Below are positions 18,727 through 28,556 of a stretch of DNA of 64,000 bases, piece by piece. Both the position numbers and the translations under genes were made by a program. The notes beneath the pieces were generated by a model. The model saw only the letters and a list, made by a program, of their open reading frames with translations, had not been told where the DNA came from and ran no database searches. Source of the stretch: Picocystis sp. L7 (lineage: Eukaryota; Chlorophyta; Picocystophyceae; Picocystales; Picocystaceae); the NCBI GenBank assembly GCA_020975725.1, contig QXJR01000008.1:434001-498000 (forward strand), read 5' to 3'. Positions within the stretch are counted from its first letter, which is position 1; the number at the start of each line of letters is the position of its first letter.

Positions 18727-18887
18727 TGCATGTCCACGAGGGTCGGAGCGGTAGTGCTTTTCCTTTCCCACGCCCAAACGTCCCTCCAACTTGCTCTCGC
18801 TCGTCGGATCCACAAGGCAGGTGACGCAGGCCGACGCGCAGACAAGAGATCGAGAGCTACGTACCTAACGCCGTTTATTTCGACAAA

Positions 18888-20609
18888 TTACACCTTGGCT
18901 CGCACGAATCGCAAGAGCTGCCCAAATCCCTTGTCCAACGCCTCGAAAGTAGGCTCCAAACCAAGGTCCACTGCAACTCTGTGGCCACAGGCAAAGCCCG
19001 AGAAAGCAACCGCATTGACTCCTTGGCCTGGAAAGGTCGAATCCCCCACGCAGTACAAGCCTTTGATCGAAGTGGTGTTGAATGGCATACCCAAAAGTCC
19101 CGCCGGCTTGCGAGAAGGTATGGGCCCATACGTGCCGTCTTCCCTATTCAGGAAGCGACGATGCGTCCGCGGAGTGCCGACTTCCCTGAACTTGATAGCA
19201 TTGCATAGCCCTGGCAATGGGAGAGCCTTCTCCAACCTCTGAAACACAGCGTCGGCAGCTGCTTGCTTTTTTTGCTCATAGGCAGAGGGATCCAGGCCGC
19301 TGTAAGCATCCACCCACTCCGGTGTGAACGCATGAAAGACGTGCTGCCCATCTGGTGCAAGTGAAGGATCCAAAAGGGTGGGAATGGACACAAACAGCGT
19401 TCCATTCGGAGCCTCCAAGTCCTTCCAGTCCTCCAAAACAATGTGGTGGCAATGAAAGCCTGCGGGGAAGATACCGGCATCCACGCCTGTGTGGACGCTC
19501 AGGAACGAAGGGGCCTTACGGTAGCGGCCTCGGAACTCTTGCTCGTCCTGTGGAGTGTCTTTTTCCTCCACAAGGTTGCCAAAAGTGTCCCACCTGGTTG
19601 CATTGCTAATCACAGATCTTGCTCTAATGATGGTACCATCTGCCAGCTCGACACCTGCCGCACGTCCGTCCTCCAAGATGATACGCTTGACGTTCTTGCG
19701 GTACTCAACCTTTCCTCCCTTTTCCTCGATGCCACTTGCCATGGCTCTGGGTATCTCACCCACCCCACCACGAGGATAATTGATCCCCCCATAGTGCCGA
19801 TCGCAAAAGACCATGCCTGCATTGATCATCGGAGTATCATCAGCAGGGACCGTAGACCAGCAAAAGCATTCCATGTCGATGAACTTCAGGAGCTCTTCAT
19901 CTTTGATATACGAACGGGCCACAGCACCAGCATTCACTGCGAGGTAGCGTGCCAATGTCAAACAGTGGATAGGATGCCGCACAAATTGCGCAAGTAGGTA
20001 TCTGGGTTCTTCCAGGCTTCTTAGTTCCAGGGCATTCAACGCGTTGAACACCTTCCAGCAATCATCGTAGAACTTGCGGATCCCTTCTCTCTCATGGGGA
20101 AACTGTGCGGTCAGTTCCTCGATGAACTGCTCATAATCTCTCCAAACGCGCACCTGAAGACCTTCGGGATGCGCAGTTGACTTTGGGAGGTGGTAGTGTA
20201 TCTGCGTAGGATCCGGTACGGTCTGAAGCTTCTTTCCCACGTCTTCCAATGCTTTGGTGAGCAGGTTGGTGGTCCCTTTTTCTCCGAATCCGAACATCAT
20301 GCTGCTCCCCACGTCGAACACGTATCCTTCCCTGCTGTAGGACGCAGCGCTTCCGCCGGGAATGATGTATTTTTCCAGCACGAGCACGCGTCCTCCGGCC
20401 TTGGCGAGCTGCCCTGCAGCGGTGAGTCCACCCATCCCACTTCCAACCACCACGGCATCCCAGGTCTCGGGTGCGCCTGCGTCCTTCGAGGCTCTCGTTT
20501 TCCCGCACGTCTCCCTCCCACGACTTCCACCCTTCCTTCTGCTCTCTCTTCCTCCCTGCGTTCGCGGCATCTTCGCCCTTGCTGACGTCGCCATGCCGCC
20601 GACGGTCAT
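18888..20609 (-). CDS. CRTISO: Prolycopene (carotenoid) isomerase CRTISO
   Basis: About 573 residues from the ATG at 20609; ATG 20594 is an alternative. The enzyme converts poly-cis prolycopene to all-trans lycopene in the plastid. Residues 1-48 are an Arg/Ser/Thr-rich transit peptide. The FAD-binding Rossmann motif follows (WDAVVVGSGMGGLTAAGQLA, then RVLVLEKYIIPGGSAASY). Also visible are the CRTISO-type FDVGSSMMFGFG, an acidic pocket region, and the C-terminal FAD motif LYCVGDSTFPGQGVNAVAFS with GFACGHRVAVDLG. The length suits CRTISO rather than the related desaturases. An AATAAA occurs on the minus strand at 18879-18874, just past the stop. It is head-to-head with the TMEM184-like gene. Confidence 0.95.
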   Translation of the reverse strand: MTVGGMATSARAKMPRTQGGRESRRKGGSRGRETCGKTRASKDAGAPETWDAVVVGSGMGGLTAAGQLAKAGGRVLVLEKYIIPGGSAASYSREGYVFDVGSSMMFGFGEKGTTNLLTKALEDVGKKLQTVPDPTQIHYHLPKSTAHPEGLQVRVWRDYEQFIEELTAQFPHEREGIRKFYDDCWKVFNALNALELRSLEEPRYLLAQFVRHPIHCLTLARYLAVNAGAVARSYIKDEELLKFIDMECFCWSTVPADDTPMINAGMVFCDRHYGGINYPRGGVGEIPRAMASGIEEKGGKVEYRKNVKRIILEDGRAAGVELADGTIIRARSVISNATRWDTFGNLVEEKDTPQDEQEFRGRYRKAPSFLSVHTGVDAGIFPAGFHCHHIVLEDWKDLEAPNGTLFVSIPTLLDPSLAPDGQHVFHAFTPEWVDAYSGLDPSAYEQKKQAAADAVFQRLEKALPLPGLCNAIKFREVGTPRTHRRFLNREDGTYGPIPSRKPAGLLGMPFNTTSIKGLYCVGDSTFPGQGVNAVAFSGFACGHRVAVDLGLEPTFEALDKGFGQLLRFVRAKV

Positions 20610-20898
20610 CGCCTCGGCCACGTCGGTGTCGATCCACTCGGATGAGGTGGCAGGGGCCCATCCCCTCCACCCCCCCCCCGAGGGAGAATCTTCTCTCCTC
20701 CGAGTCCCCACCCCGACGATTCGCATCGAGGCAGGCCGGCATCGAACAAGATATCGGTATTTTGGGGGAAGATAGCGATGGGAACGGAGAGGTATCGATC
20801 GAGGGAAGGGGGGAAGGGAGGAGACTCGCCGACGGGAGGCGCGAACAGGAAGCATCCAACTCCGAAGGACGTGGCGGGCGCGCGGCACGAAGAACGAC

Positions 20899-22143
20899 AT
20901 GGGAGGATTGGGATTCCTCGAAGAAGCCTCAGGCGTTGTGCCGGCGGGCTTGTGCAGCCTCGCCACCCAATGCGTCGCCGGGTACAACATCCATCGTCAC
21001 CTGTCGAACTACACGGAACCAAGGATCCAAAGGTACATGATAAGGATCATCCTGATGGTGCCGCTGTATTCCATGTCGTCGTTCTTCTCGCTGGCGTTTC
21101 CTTCTATCGCATTCTACCTCACGACCATACGAAGCTGCTACGAAGCATACGGTAAGCAAAGAGGAAGGAATGGGGGAGCGACAAGGCAACGTGTTTGTTC
21201 GGTGTCTGACGCTCACCTGTTCCGCGTCTGTTTCCCTTCTCAATCACATCTGGTCGCGCTTGAAGTGCTGTACAACTTCATGTCTCTTTGCTTGTACTAC
21301 GTTGGTGGACCTAACGATCTTGTGATGCACTGGGAGACCGACGACGCTCAAGTACCGCTGAGCTACCTCTGGTGCACCTGCTGCCTGGTCAACCAGAAAC
21401 TGAACGGGGTGTTTCTGCGGCGCATTGTGCAAGGGGTGCTGCAGTTCGTCATCGTCAAACTGGTCTTGACAGTTGCGGCTCTGATCCTGGAGCTCGTCGG
21501 CGGGTACAAGGATGGGTCCTGGTCGTTCACTCATGGTTACCTGTACGTCACAATATTCTACAACATTTCCATCGGTGTTGCTCTGTACGCACTTGTTGTG
21601 TTCTACCTGGCGGCAGAGCCGTATTTGAGGCCTCAGCGCCCTCTCCTGAAGTTTGTCATGGTCAAGTCTGTTATCTTTGTGACGTACTGGCAGTCACTCC
21701 TCCTAAGTTTACTCTTCTTCACAGGTGCAGTGCAGCCCCTGCCTGGGAGAAGCGAAGTAGAGACTTCAGGGATGTTGCAGAATTTCCTCATTTGTTTCGA
21801 GTGTCTTCCTGGGGCGTTCCTCAGCTTGCGAGGCTTTCCTCCTCGTGCCCGTGCCATGCCAGAAGAAAAAGGCATGAGGCAGACATTGCGCAACCTCCAG
21901 CATGCCTTAAGTGTACACGATGTGGTCCAGGATACCGAGCACGCCTTCGATCGCAAGTACGGCCAGTTTGTGATGATGACTTCCCCAAGGGACGGTCATG
22001 CCTCGCAGTTTTCGTCCGCGGTATCCGCTCCATCTTCATCCAGAACAGCCAAGTCCGCTCCAATGGGTTTGTCAGATGTCCATGTCGATGTTTTGCTGTA
22101 TTCTGGTGCAGGGTCCCCACCTGGCGAGGAAGCTCTGATCTGA
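20899..22143 (+). CDS. TMEM184/LAZ1 (organic solute transporter Ost-alpha) family membrane protein, one intron
   Basis: Two exons, 20899-21151 and 21266-22143, give about 376 residues. The 114-nt intron (GTAAGC...GAAG, CTGAC branch-like motif) is a multiple of three and has no stop, so the frame stays open across it. Removing it restores the family sequence SCYEAYVLYNFMSLCLYYVG. Seven hydrophobic helices are visible. Family landmarks are RHLSNYTEPRIQRYMIRI, MVPLYSMSSFFSL, the LVNQKLNGVFLRRIVQG block and FVMVKSVIFVTYWQSLLLSL. Plant LAZ1 proteins sit in the tonoplast and affect brassinosteroid signalling and vacuole integrity; the function in algae is unknown. The C-terminal 80 residues are Ser-rich and poorly conserved. 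Confidence 0.88.
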   Translation: MGGLGFLEEASGVVPAGLCSLATQCVAGYNIHRHLSNYTEPRIQRYMIRIILMVPLYSMSSFFSLAFPSIAFYLTTIRSCYEAYGKQRGRNGGATRQRVCSVSDAHLFRVCFPSQSHLVALEVLYNFMSLCLYYVGGPNDLVMHWETDDAQVPLSYLWCTCCLVNQKLNGVFLRRIVQGVLQFVIVKLVLTVAALILELVGGYKDGSWSFTHGYLYVTIFYNISIGVALYALVVFYLAAEPYLRPQRPLLKFVMVKSVIFVTYWQSLLLSLLFFTGAVQPLPGRSEVETSGMLQNFLICFECLPGAFLSLRGFPPRARAMPEEKGMRQTLRNLQHALSVHDVVQDTEHAFDRKYGQFVMMTSPRDGHASQFSSAVSAPSSSRTAKSAPMGLSDVHVDVLLYSGAGSPPGEEALI

Positions 22144-22234
22144 ACCGACCCATGTCGGGCACGTGTCAGGGTCCACTGATTGACAGGGCAAGGGTGAACA
22201 CTCGAGTCGGTTCGAGAACCGACAGTACGCCGCC

Positions 22235-23260
22235 ATGGCGTCGGTCGAAGGAGACGTGGAGCTGCAGGAACTGGTGGATTTCTTGGACCACAAGAGGGAA
22301 GACGTCCGGCAGATGGCTGCACAGCACGTGGAAGCACTGTCGGGGAGCGTGGACGGAGCGGCGCGGTTGGGGAAAGCGGCGACGAAGCTTTATCCCAGCT
22401 TGCTCCGTGGCATGGCCAATGACGTGCATCGAGCCACGGCACTTGTGAACATGTCACAGGATGAGGTGCAAGCCAAAAACATCGTGGAATGCGGTGCAGT
22501 GGAGAGGTGTATGGATATGCTGCGTGACGAGGATTGCGCCCACAAGCACCTTGCCACGATGTTACTCGTCAACCTCACCCAGGTAGAGAGCTGCGCAGAA
22601 CGCGTCCTCCGATTGGACAACGAGAAACTCAAAGGTGTGCATGCGGTGTTTCTGTTGCAGAGGATCACAAAGACACCGCCTGAAGAGTTGCATGATCCTT
22701 TCGAACATGCCGCAGACGTTCTCACGAATCTGACCCGTCTGGAGGCAGGACGAACAGTTTTCACGGACCAAGACCTTGCAGCTGCATCAGTGCTGGTGGA
22801 GCAGCTCGATTCGAGCAGCGTCATTAGGAGAAGGGGAGCAGCTGCCTGTCTCAAGAATCTCTGTATGGACGAGGACTTGGTGAGAAGCGTACTGCACCAG
22901 CTAGGTGAACCACGCAAGGTTGAAGCCGAACCGCAGGAAGGGGATGAAAGCTCAGGGTATACACTCTGGGAGAAGCTCCTGCAGCCTGTGAGCGGGAAGA
23001 TGCCAAAAGAGCACGATGGACAGGTCCGGACACTGGTGGCAGAGACCATCCTTTGCATTGCGAGCTACGATTCTGGTCGCAAAGCACTTTGGAAGGCCAA
23101 TGCTCCTGAAGTGCTCCGGAAAGGCTACGAATTTGAGGAAGATCCGGCCGTGTGCAATGCAATGGAGCAGACTGCAGAGTTCTTTATTTCAACCGCAGAA
23201 GGGGCAGAGGGGACGCCCATTTTGCCCACCGTCGAGGGTCATTCCGACGAGAAAGAATAA
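22235..23260 (+). CDS. HGH1: HGH1-like armadillo protein (eEF2 folding co-chaperone)
   Basis: About 341 residues. The N-terminus ELQELVDFLDHKREDVRQMA and the following helical repeats match HGH1/FAM203, an ARM-repeat protein that works with Hsp90/TRiC in folding elongation factor 2. Family landmarks include RATALVNMSQDE, MLLVNLTQVESCAERVL and DPFEHAADVLTNLTRLEAGR, followed by RRRGAAACLKNLC and a short acidic end. The ATG at 22235 is 91 bp after the preceding stop, on the same strand. The stop codon lies inside an AATAAA (23256-23261), so the poly(A) signal and stop overlap. Confidence 0.88.
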   Translation: MASVEGDVELQELVDFLDHKREDVRQMAAQHVEALSGSVDGAARLGKAATKLYPSLLRGMANDVHRATALVNMSQDEVQAKNIVECGAVERCMDMLRDEDCAHKHLATMLLVNLTQVESCAERVLRLDNEKLKGVHAVFLLQRITKTPPEELHDPFEHAADVLTNLTRLEAGRTVFTDQDLAAASVLVEQLDSSSVIRRRGAAACLKNLCMDEDLVRSVLHQLGEPRKVEAEPQEGDESSGYTLWEKLLQPVSGKMPKEHDGQVRTLVAETILCIASYDSGRKALWKANAPEVLRKGYEFEEDPAVCNAMEQTAEFFISTAEGAEGTPILPTVEGHSDEKE

Positions 23261-23316
23261 ACTGCCCTTTTCGGGTTTCGACCCAGAGCAATGAATGAAG
23301 ATTCCCAATGAAAAGG

Positions 23317-24669
23317 TCACCCGCTTTTTCGTTTCCTTTTCGCGCTCTTCATATCCCTGCCATACATCATCCCATTGTGAGCTGCCATCTTTCGAACAGC
23401 GACCTCCAAGTTTTCCTGCCGTCTTCCATTTCCCACAGCCTGCACACCCACTTTCTGCTTCTGGGGACGTCCACAATAATCTGTGCCAATCACCCCTGGA
23501 AGGTTCTTAAATGCAAGATTGGCATCTTCTGCGCTCTTGAAAATAGCAAATGCGGAATTCTGCCGACATCTCTGGAAGTTTGCTGGCACAGGACCAGGAG
23601 TGCCGCGAAACAATTGGTGGAGAAGCTGCAGGTCGAATCCAGTAGGCAGAGAGTGTACGAGCAATTTCTTCAAGTCTTCCTTCTCAACTTTTATTTCTGG
23701 AGCTTTAAGGGGTGGGGGAGGTCTTCCATTTCGTTCCACTTCCAAGAGAACCAGCTCAATAGTGGCTTTGGCATCGTCCGTACTGTTGTGTTTCTTGTCC
23801 GTGCGCAGTTGTCTCTGCAGCAGTCTGGAAGATAGAACCTCAAGAGAAGGTAGGGCCATGCTGAGTCCTTCGTATTGGTAGATTAGTGACGTATCAATCA
23901 CTGGTCTATAGTCTATTCGCAATGCCTGCAAATCATGATTAAGAGAGTGGCCAATCAAAACCGTTCCTTCCTGCAGGTATTTCCGCACACGGCGCGAGGC
24001 TTCCGCTCGGCTAACCTTTACATTCACCATATCTTCCTCCCCAATTCCTGTGAGTTCAGTCCTATAGTCGATCACTTTTGCTTTGGGTTTCACCAGGGTG
24101 CTGTAAAGTAGAGTGCCCTCCTCGTCCACAAGAGAGACACTGAGGAGTGCCTTGTTGCTTTTTGCCGTTTCGCACATCTCGCAATCCATGGCCAGAAGCT
24201 TCGGTCTCGCCGGGAGACTTTCGGGATCTTTCCAATCCGTTTTCCAACCTTTGGCATACGCTGGAAACTTGTACTTGCTCTGGAAGGAAGGATGAGCTTC
24301 CGTCCTTCGGACCAGTTCCCACACGACACCGGAAGGGTAGCATCTTCGCGAGTGAGAATCCGGCACCCCGTGCGTCGATTTTCCCAAGCGTTCCACGTAT
24401 TTCTGGTGCCTGTTGATGCAGACGACGGCCCTATCGTCGTTCAATGTCTCTAGGAAGCTATTGAGCACGTCCCACGAGTATTTCCTCGGGTCTGTCCTTG
24501 TTCCGACTGCGTGTCCGGTCTTCTGCAGGAACTCGGCGAAGTCTCCATGCTTTCCCGCGAATTTCCTGGCCTGGGCCTCCTTCACGATGCGCACGAGCGT
24601 CTCGTGGTCTTCCTCGACGAACGGACGGCGCCATCGCGAAGAAGGCGGCGTGCTTCGAGGCGCTCCCAT
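23317..24669 (-). CDS. SDN/REX-type 3'-5' RNA exonuclease with C-terminal RRM-like domain
   Basis: About 450 residues from the ATG at 24669; the frame is open further upstream. The DEDDh exonuclease domain is clear: LLAMDCEMCET (D152, E154), VLIGHSLNHDLQALRI, and HNSTDDAKATIEL giving the His/Asp of the last motif. Plant SDN (small RNA degrading nuclease) proteins of this class trim methylated miRNAs; REX1/REXO1-type members trim rRNA and other small RNAs. The C-terminal segment (~365-430; LLVHSLPTGFDLQLLHQLF, AFAIFKSAEDANLAFKNLPG) looks like an RRM, as found in SDN3-type proteins. The N-terminal ~140 residues resemble the SDN leader (FLQKTG...YSWDVLNSFLE). It is tail-to-tail with HGH1 (56 bp). 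Confidence 0.87.
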   Translation of the reverse strand: MGAPRSTPPSSRWRRPFVEEDHETLVRIVKEAQARKFAGKHGDFAEFLQKTGHAVGTRTDPRKYSWDVLNSFLETLNDDRAVVCINRHQKYVERLGKSTHGVPDSHSRRCYPSGVVWELVRRTEAHPSFQSKYKFPAYAKGWKTDWKDPESLPARPKLLAMDCEMCETAKSNKALLSVSLVDEEGTLLYSTLVKPKAKVIDYRTELTGIGEEDMVNVKVSRAEASRRVRKYLQEGTVLIGHSLNHDLQALRIDYRPVIDTSLIYQYEGLSMALPSLEVLSSRLLQRQLRTDKKHNSTDDAKATIELVLLEVERNGRPPPPLKAPEIKVEKEDLKKLLVHSLPTGFDLQLLHQLFRGTPGPVPANFQRCRQNSAFAIFKSAEDANLAFKNLPGVIGTDYCGRPQKQKVGVQAVGNGRRQENLEVAVRKMAAHNGMMYGRDMKSAKRKRKSG

Positions 24670-25013
24670 CGCCTCTCTCTGTTTCGCTGACGAATGGCCA
24701 TTCGTCGACTCGTGACTCGGCGGCCCCCTCCATCCCTGGTCCCACCGTCCTCCACGGCTCCTGTCCCCATGGCCTTGACCGTACCCCACGGGGGTGCCGA
24801 CGAGCGTCCCTCGCGAAGCAGGGGGCGACGAGGCCTCTGCGCCCCACGTCCGAATCGAGGATGAGCGGTGAGGCGTGGACGGGACGAGGCCCCCTCGTGG
24901 ATCCATGAACCGCAGAAACCGTTTCGGGCTGTATCGCGCGCGACGGTCCGTTTGAGTCCGAAGAAGACGAGGACGTGTGTGAGGCCGAGGGAGGTCTCCG
25001 GTGCACGTGAAAG
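24670..25013. promoter_or_regulatory. Divergent intergenic region (exonuclease / acidic unknown)
   Basis: This 344-bp GC-rich stretch lies between two head-to-head ATGs. The exonuclease frame extends through it without an upstream match to known proteins. No specific element is seen beyond the general GC richness. Confidence 0.35.
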
Positions 25014-25778
25014 ATGGGCGAGAGCAGCGCACGTGCGGAGCTAGGAGGGGGAGCCGAAGGCACCGAAGGCAGGCAGGACGAGGTGCAGACGGAAGAAGAG
25101 GAAGAGAGCGGTGCGTTCTACACGCCGACCGGTGGCACCGAGGGAGACGGGGACGACAGTGCCAGTGGAGAAGAGGTCGACAGTGGCACGTGCAGCAGCC
25201 TCTCGATCCACGAAGAGACCTCCTCCGGGGACGAAAGAATCCAGCGTTGTTCCTACTCGGCCAGATCAGGGCATCGAGGAAGCTTCATGCCGAGGCTGTC
25301 GGCCTTCTTCGATTGTTTGAGCTCGTCCAAACCAAGGAGCAGCCGTGCGATCACCCCTCGAGACAGGAACAAATACTCGACGCTCTCCAAGACTGAGAGC
25401 ACCGAGTCGAGCCTCACACCGGAAGAGAGAAGAAGGAGAAGCACGGATGCGTCTCACTCCGGTGGTTACAGACCAGAAGCTGGGCGTATCCTCAGGAGAT
25501 TGGACAACAACTCGCAATGTATCCTCGTCCAGCCTTCTCCGAACGTGGAAAAGCGTTTTCCAGTGCATCAAGCGGCAGATCCCATTCAGACAATCCCAAC
25601 GTGCTCCAAAGATGTTGTGCTCAATCTGCTGGCATCCAAAAGATTGAATCGTGCAGGTTCCGGACATCACTGCGGGACGAGACGAGCACAACATCCCGTG
25701 AAAAGTTCGGATGCCCAAGAAGAGGAGAGCGGGCCCGTAGATCTGAGCAAGAGGATGGACGAAATGACCCTCGTTTGA
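25014..25778 (+). CDS. Acidic, Ser-rich protein of unknown function
   Basis: 254 residues, not recognised. Residues 1-80 are rich in Glu, Gly, Ser and Thr (EEEEESGAFYTPTGGTEG, DDSASGEEVDSG). The middle (~90-160) is basic and Ser/Arg-rich with several R-x-x-S sites (RSSRAITPRDRNKYS, RRRRSTDASHSG), and the end is charged (SDAQEEESGPVDLSKRMDEM). Only a short segment (ILRRLDNNSQCILVQPSPNV) looks ordered. The ATG at 25014 follows the head-to-head spacer, and the frame stays open to 25778, close to the convergent L1 gene. It looks like a disordered regulatory or phosphoprotein, but it could also be a spliced gene read only in part. Confidence 0.5.
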   Translation: MGESSARAELGGGAEGTEGRQDEVQTEEEEESGAFYTPTGGTEGDGDDSASGEEVDSGTCSSLSIHEETSSGDERIQRCSYSARSGHRGSFMPRLSAFFDCLSSSKPRSSRAITPRDRNKYSTLSKTESTESSLTPEERRRRSTDASHSGGYRPEAGRILRRLDNNSQCILVQPSPNVEKRFPVHQAADPIQTIPTCSKDVVLNLLASKRLNRAGSGHHCGTRRAQHPVKSSDAQEEESGPVDLSKRMDEMTLV

Positions 25779-25896
25779 AACAGGAGTGGTCTCTAGATCG
25801 CAGGTCGGTCTGGTGTGCTGACATGAACATGGACAGGGAAACGGAGTTGCTCGAATGTTTGAGGAAGGGCATTGGTGCCGTATTTATACTAGACAT

Positions 25897-26992
25897 CTAC
25901 ACCTTCATGTCACGTAGTGTACTGACATTGAGGCGTACAGCGGGTCCCATAGAGCTGCAGATGTAAGCCGTCTTCCAGTACACTCCCTTTGCTCCACTCG
26001 GCTTGTTCGTATCAATAGAGCTTGCCACTGCCTTAAGGTTCTCCAACAGCTGGCTTTCGGTGAAACTAATTTTCCCGAACCGTACATGAACGATGCCTGA
26101 TTTGTCAGCACGGTACTCCACCTTGCCTCCCTTTAGTTCCTTGATTGCCGTGGCGACATCTACGGTGACGGTGCCCGTCTTGGGGTTCGGCATCAACCCC
26201 CTGGGACCCAGCAGACGCCCCAGCTTGGCCACCTTTGGCATCATGTCTGGTGTCGCGACCAGTTTATCAAAATCCATCAGGCCTCCCTGAATCTCTTCAA
26301 TCAGATCTTCTCCCCCGACATACTCTGCACCTGCAGCCTTAGCTTCCGCTTCCTTGTCGCCTTGAGCAAGGACAGCCACCCTGACCTTTTGTCCGGTTCC
26401 GGCTGGCAAGGACACCGTGGCACGCAGTTGCTGATCCGTGTACTTCGGGTCGATGTTTAACCTAATGTGCACCTCTGCTGTTTCGTCGAATTTGGCCGTG
26501 GCGCAGTCCTTCATCGTTCTGATTGCCTCTTGGGTATCAAGCTCGACCTTGCGTCCCGGTGACTTGGGGAACACTTCCTTGTATCGACGCGAGCGGTTCT
26601 GATCATCGCGACAGACGCCGTCCGTCAGCTCTTCGGTCCTGAATCACGACTTGTTCCTACCACTACGGTCGTTCGCTTCGCCACGTCGTCCCCCGTTCCT
26701 GAGCACCGCATCCGACGGTTTCTCGTCGGAAGCGACGTCTCCGTTCTTCCTGATTTCGAATTCGACGAGCTTCCACCCTCTTCCTGCGTCACGTCGCGTC
26801 TTTCTTTCCCACTGCATCGGATCGTACGACACGCACCTTGAGCGATGCCGGGACGGCGGCAGGCGCCTCCACGGCGGCTGCGACACGCACGACGAGGCGC
26901 CTGGGCGCGGCTCTGGCGCATGGCATGCGCACATGGACCTTTCTTTCGCATCCCAGGGGCACGGGACGCGAAGCGGTCGTCGTGAAGGCCAT
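25897..26992 (-). CDS. rpl1: Plastid ribosomal protein L1 (uL1c), one intron
   Basis: Exon 1 is 26992-26793 and exon 2 is 26638-25897, about 313 residues. The 154-nt intron is GTGACG...TTCAG; splicing in phase 2 joins KKDAT to TEELTDGVC and then [18 protein letters not shown], the conserved L1 start. Exon 2 alone has no ATG. Residues 1-55 are a transit peptide ([18 protein letters not shown]...). The L1 body shows [49 protein letters not shown] and [17 protein letters not shown], diagnostic of bacterial/plastid L1. L1 forms the mobile stalk near the ribosomal exit site. It is convergent with the acidic unknown. Confidence 0.93.
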
Positions 26993-27405
26993 GGTTGCGC
27001 TCGAGGTCTGGATCCTGTGTGGCGCACTGGAGAGTTTCCCACACGTTCGTCCAATCCGAAAGGGTGAAGGCGGCGCCTGGGTGGACCCGAACCTGCTTCC
27101 CCTGCATCCACATGGAGCGCAGAGGAGATAGCAGGGGTAGGGGAGACTCTGCGGGAGTTGGGACGGACGGGGGGTGGCGGGGGGAGGGGGCTGGTTCCGC
27201 GTCCGTCGAGGAAGGGAAACGGTACCGAGGGGCGTCCTGTGCGGGTCATGGAAGAGGAAGGTCCGAAATGGTTCCGCGTGGTTTTCGGACGAGACGAGCA
27301 CGGACAGCCAAGTCCATCCGAACGAAAACTTGATTTATGTGGAAACACGAGGACCGTGATTCAACCGTGTCCGTTCGTCCGCCGTGCTGGAACACAAGGG
27401 TGGTT
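26993..27405. other. Spacer between L1 start and Era end
   Basis: This 413-bp region is upstream of rpl1 and downstream of the Era gene (both minus strand). It is GC-rich, with several GGGG tracts near 27140-27200 on the plus strand. It presumably holds the rpl1 promoter. No gene is seen. Confidence 0.4.
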
Positions 27406-28556
27406 TTATTTCTTGTCGGAACGCAATACCACGTTCAATATGAGGTGAACCTTCTGCCCCAAGTTTACCTGAAGGTCCTTCCGTGCGGCAATCCCAATCT
27501 GTCCTATTTTGGCACCCTTGCGCCCCACCACGATCTGACGCTGAGACCGATGCTTGACAACAATCTCCTGCTCGATCCTAACAGAACCATCGGCGAAATA
27601 ACGGATGGAAACAGGGCGAAGTTCGATCCTGTACGGCATCTCTTTGTGCAAGTGCTTGTATAGGTGCCCACGGACGATCTCCAAAGCCCGCACAGGTACT
27701 TTGCTGGTCGTCTTCTTCCCTGGAGGCACCATCCATTGTCCAGGCTTGGCCCTGTCCATTAGGTACTGCATGATTGGATCCGTGCCCCTGCGTTTCAGTG
27801 CCGATACCAAAAACACCTCGTCAAACGATTTCTCCTGCTGAAATTTCTCGACGAGGGGCAGCACCAGCTTCCGCTCCTCGACCGGGAAGAGATCCATTTT
27901 ATTGAGTACCAGCACAGACGGAGGTCGAGGACGATCTGGCAGGCCCATTTCTTGCGAAGGAAAGAGTGAGATGAGCTCGTCCACGCGATGGTCTGGTCTG
28001 TACACCTGCCGCTCGGCATCCACCAACAGCAGGAGCAGGTCGCAGAAGCTCGCCGTTGCCCAGGCGGATTTGACCTTTCTCTCGTGTTCCGGATTGTGGT
28101 AGTGTTCGGGTCCCACGACACCCGGCGTGTCGTAGAACAGGATTTGCGTGTCGTCTTTCGTCAACACGCCAATGACTTCCCCGCGCGTCGTGTTCGTTTT
28201 CGTGGACACAGCCGTCACCTGCAGCGTTGGCGTCGGCAGGAGAACCGTCAGCATCCACCTGCCGCACTTGGAAGGATGGATTCTTCCGCGACGATTCCCG
28301 TCTTCTCTTCTCTCACCTTTCCTCCCACGAAGTGATTGATCAACGTCGATTTCCCGGCGTTGGGCACACCCAAGACGCCCACACGCAGCAGCTTCCGTTC
28401 CGCGCCAACCTTGGCGGCCGTTTCTTCCACCGCCGTCTGCAGCGTCGACGCTTCCGACGCCTCTGCACCGACCCTTCTCACCGTCGTCCCGCCCATCGAC
28501 GGCATCATCGGTCGCGACGCGACGCATCCCCGCAGCGCTCGCCACCATCCGCGCAT
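27406..28556 (-). CDS. era: Era-type GTPase with KH domain, organellar, one intron
   Basis: Exon 1 28556-28317 (80 codons) and exon 2 28218-27406 give about 350 residues. The 98-nt intron GTGAGA...TGCAG joins TLINHFVGGK to VTAVSTKTNTTRGEV, exactly the G1-G2 order of Era. Motifs: GVLGVPNAGKST (P-loop, 62-71), TTRGE (G2), DTPGVVGPEH (G3), LVLNKMDL (G4), LVSALKRRGTD (G5), and a C-terminal KH domain with IVVGRKGAKIGQIGIAAR. Era helps 16S/12S-type rRNA maturation and small-subunit assembly; the N-terminal ~50 residues look like an organelle leader. The TAA stop is part of an AATAAA (minus strand 27410-27405). Confidence 0.93.

Noticed and set aside
17706-18845. N-terminal extension of the GST-N protein to 690 residues
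   Set aside because: The extra residues are translated CT-rich simple sequence (Ser/Leu/Pro repeats) in a divergent promoter, and a good transit-peptide ATG exists at 17705.
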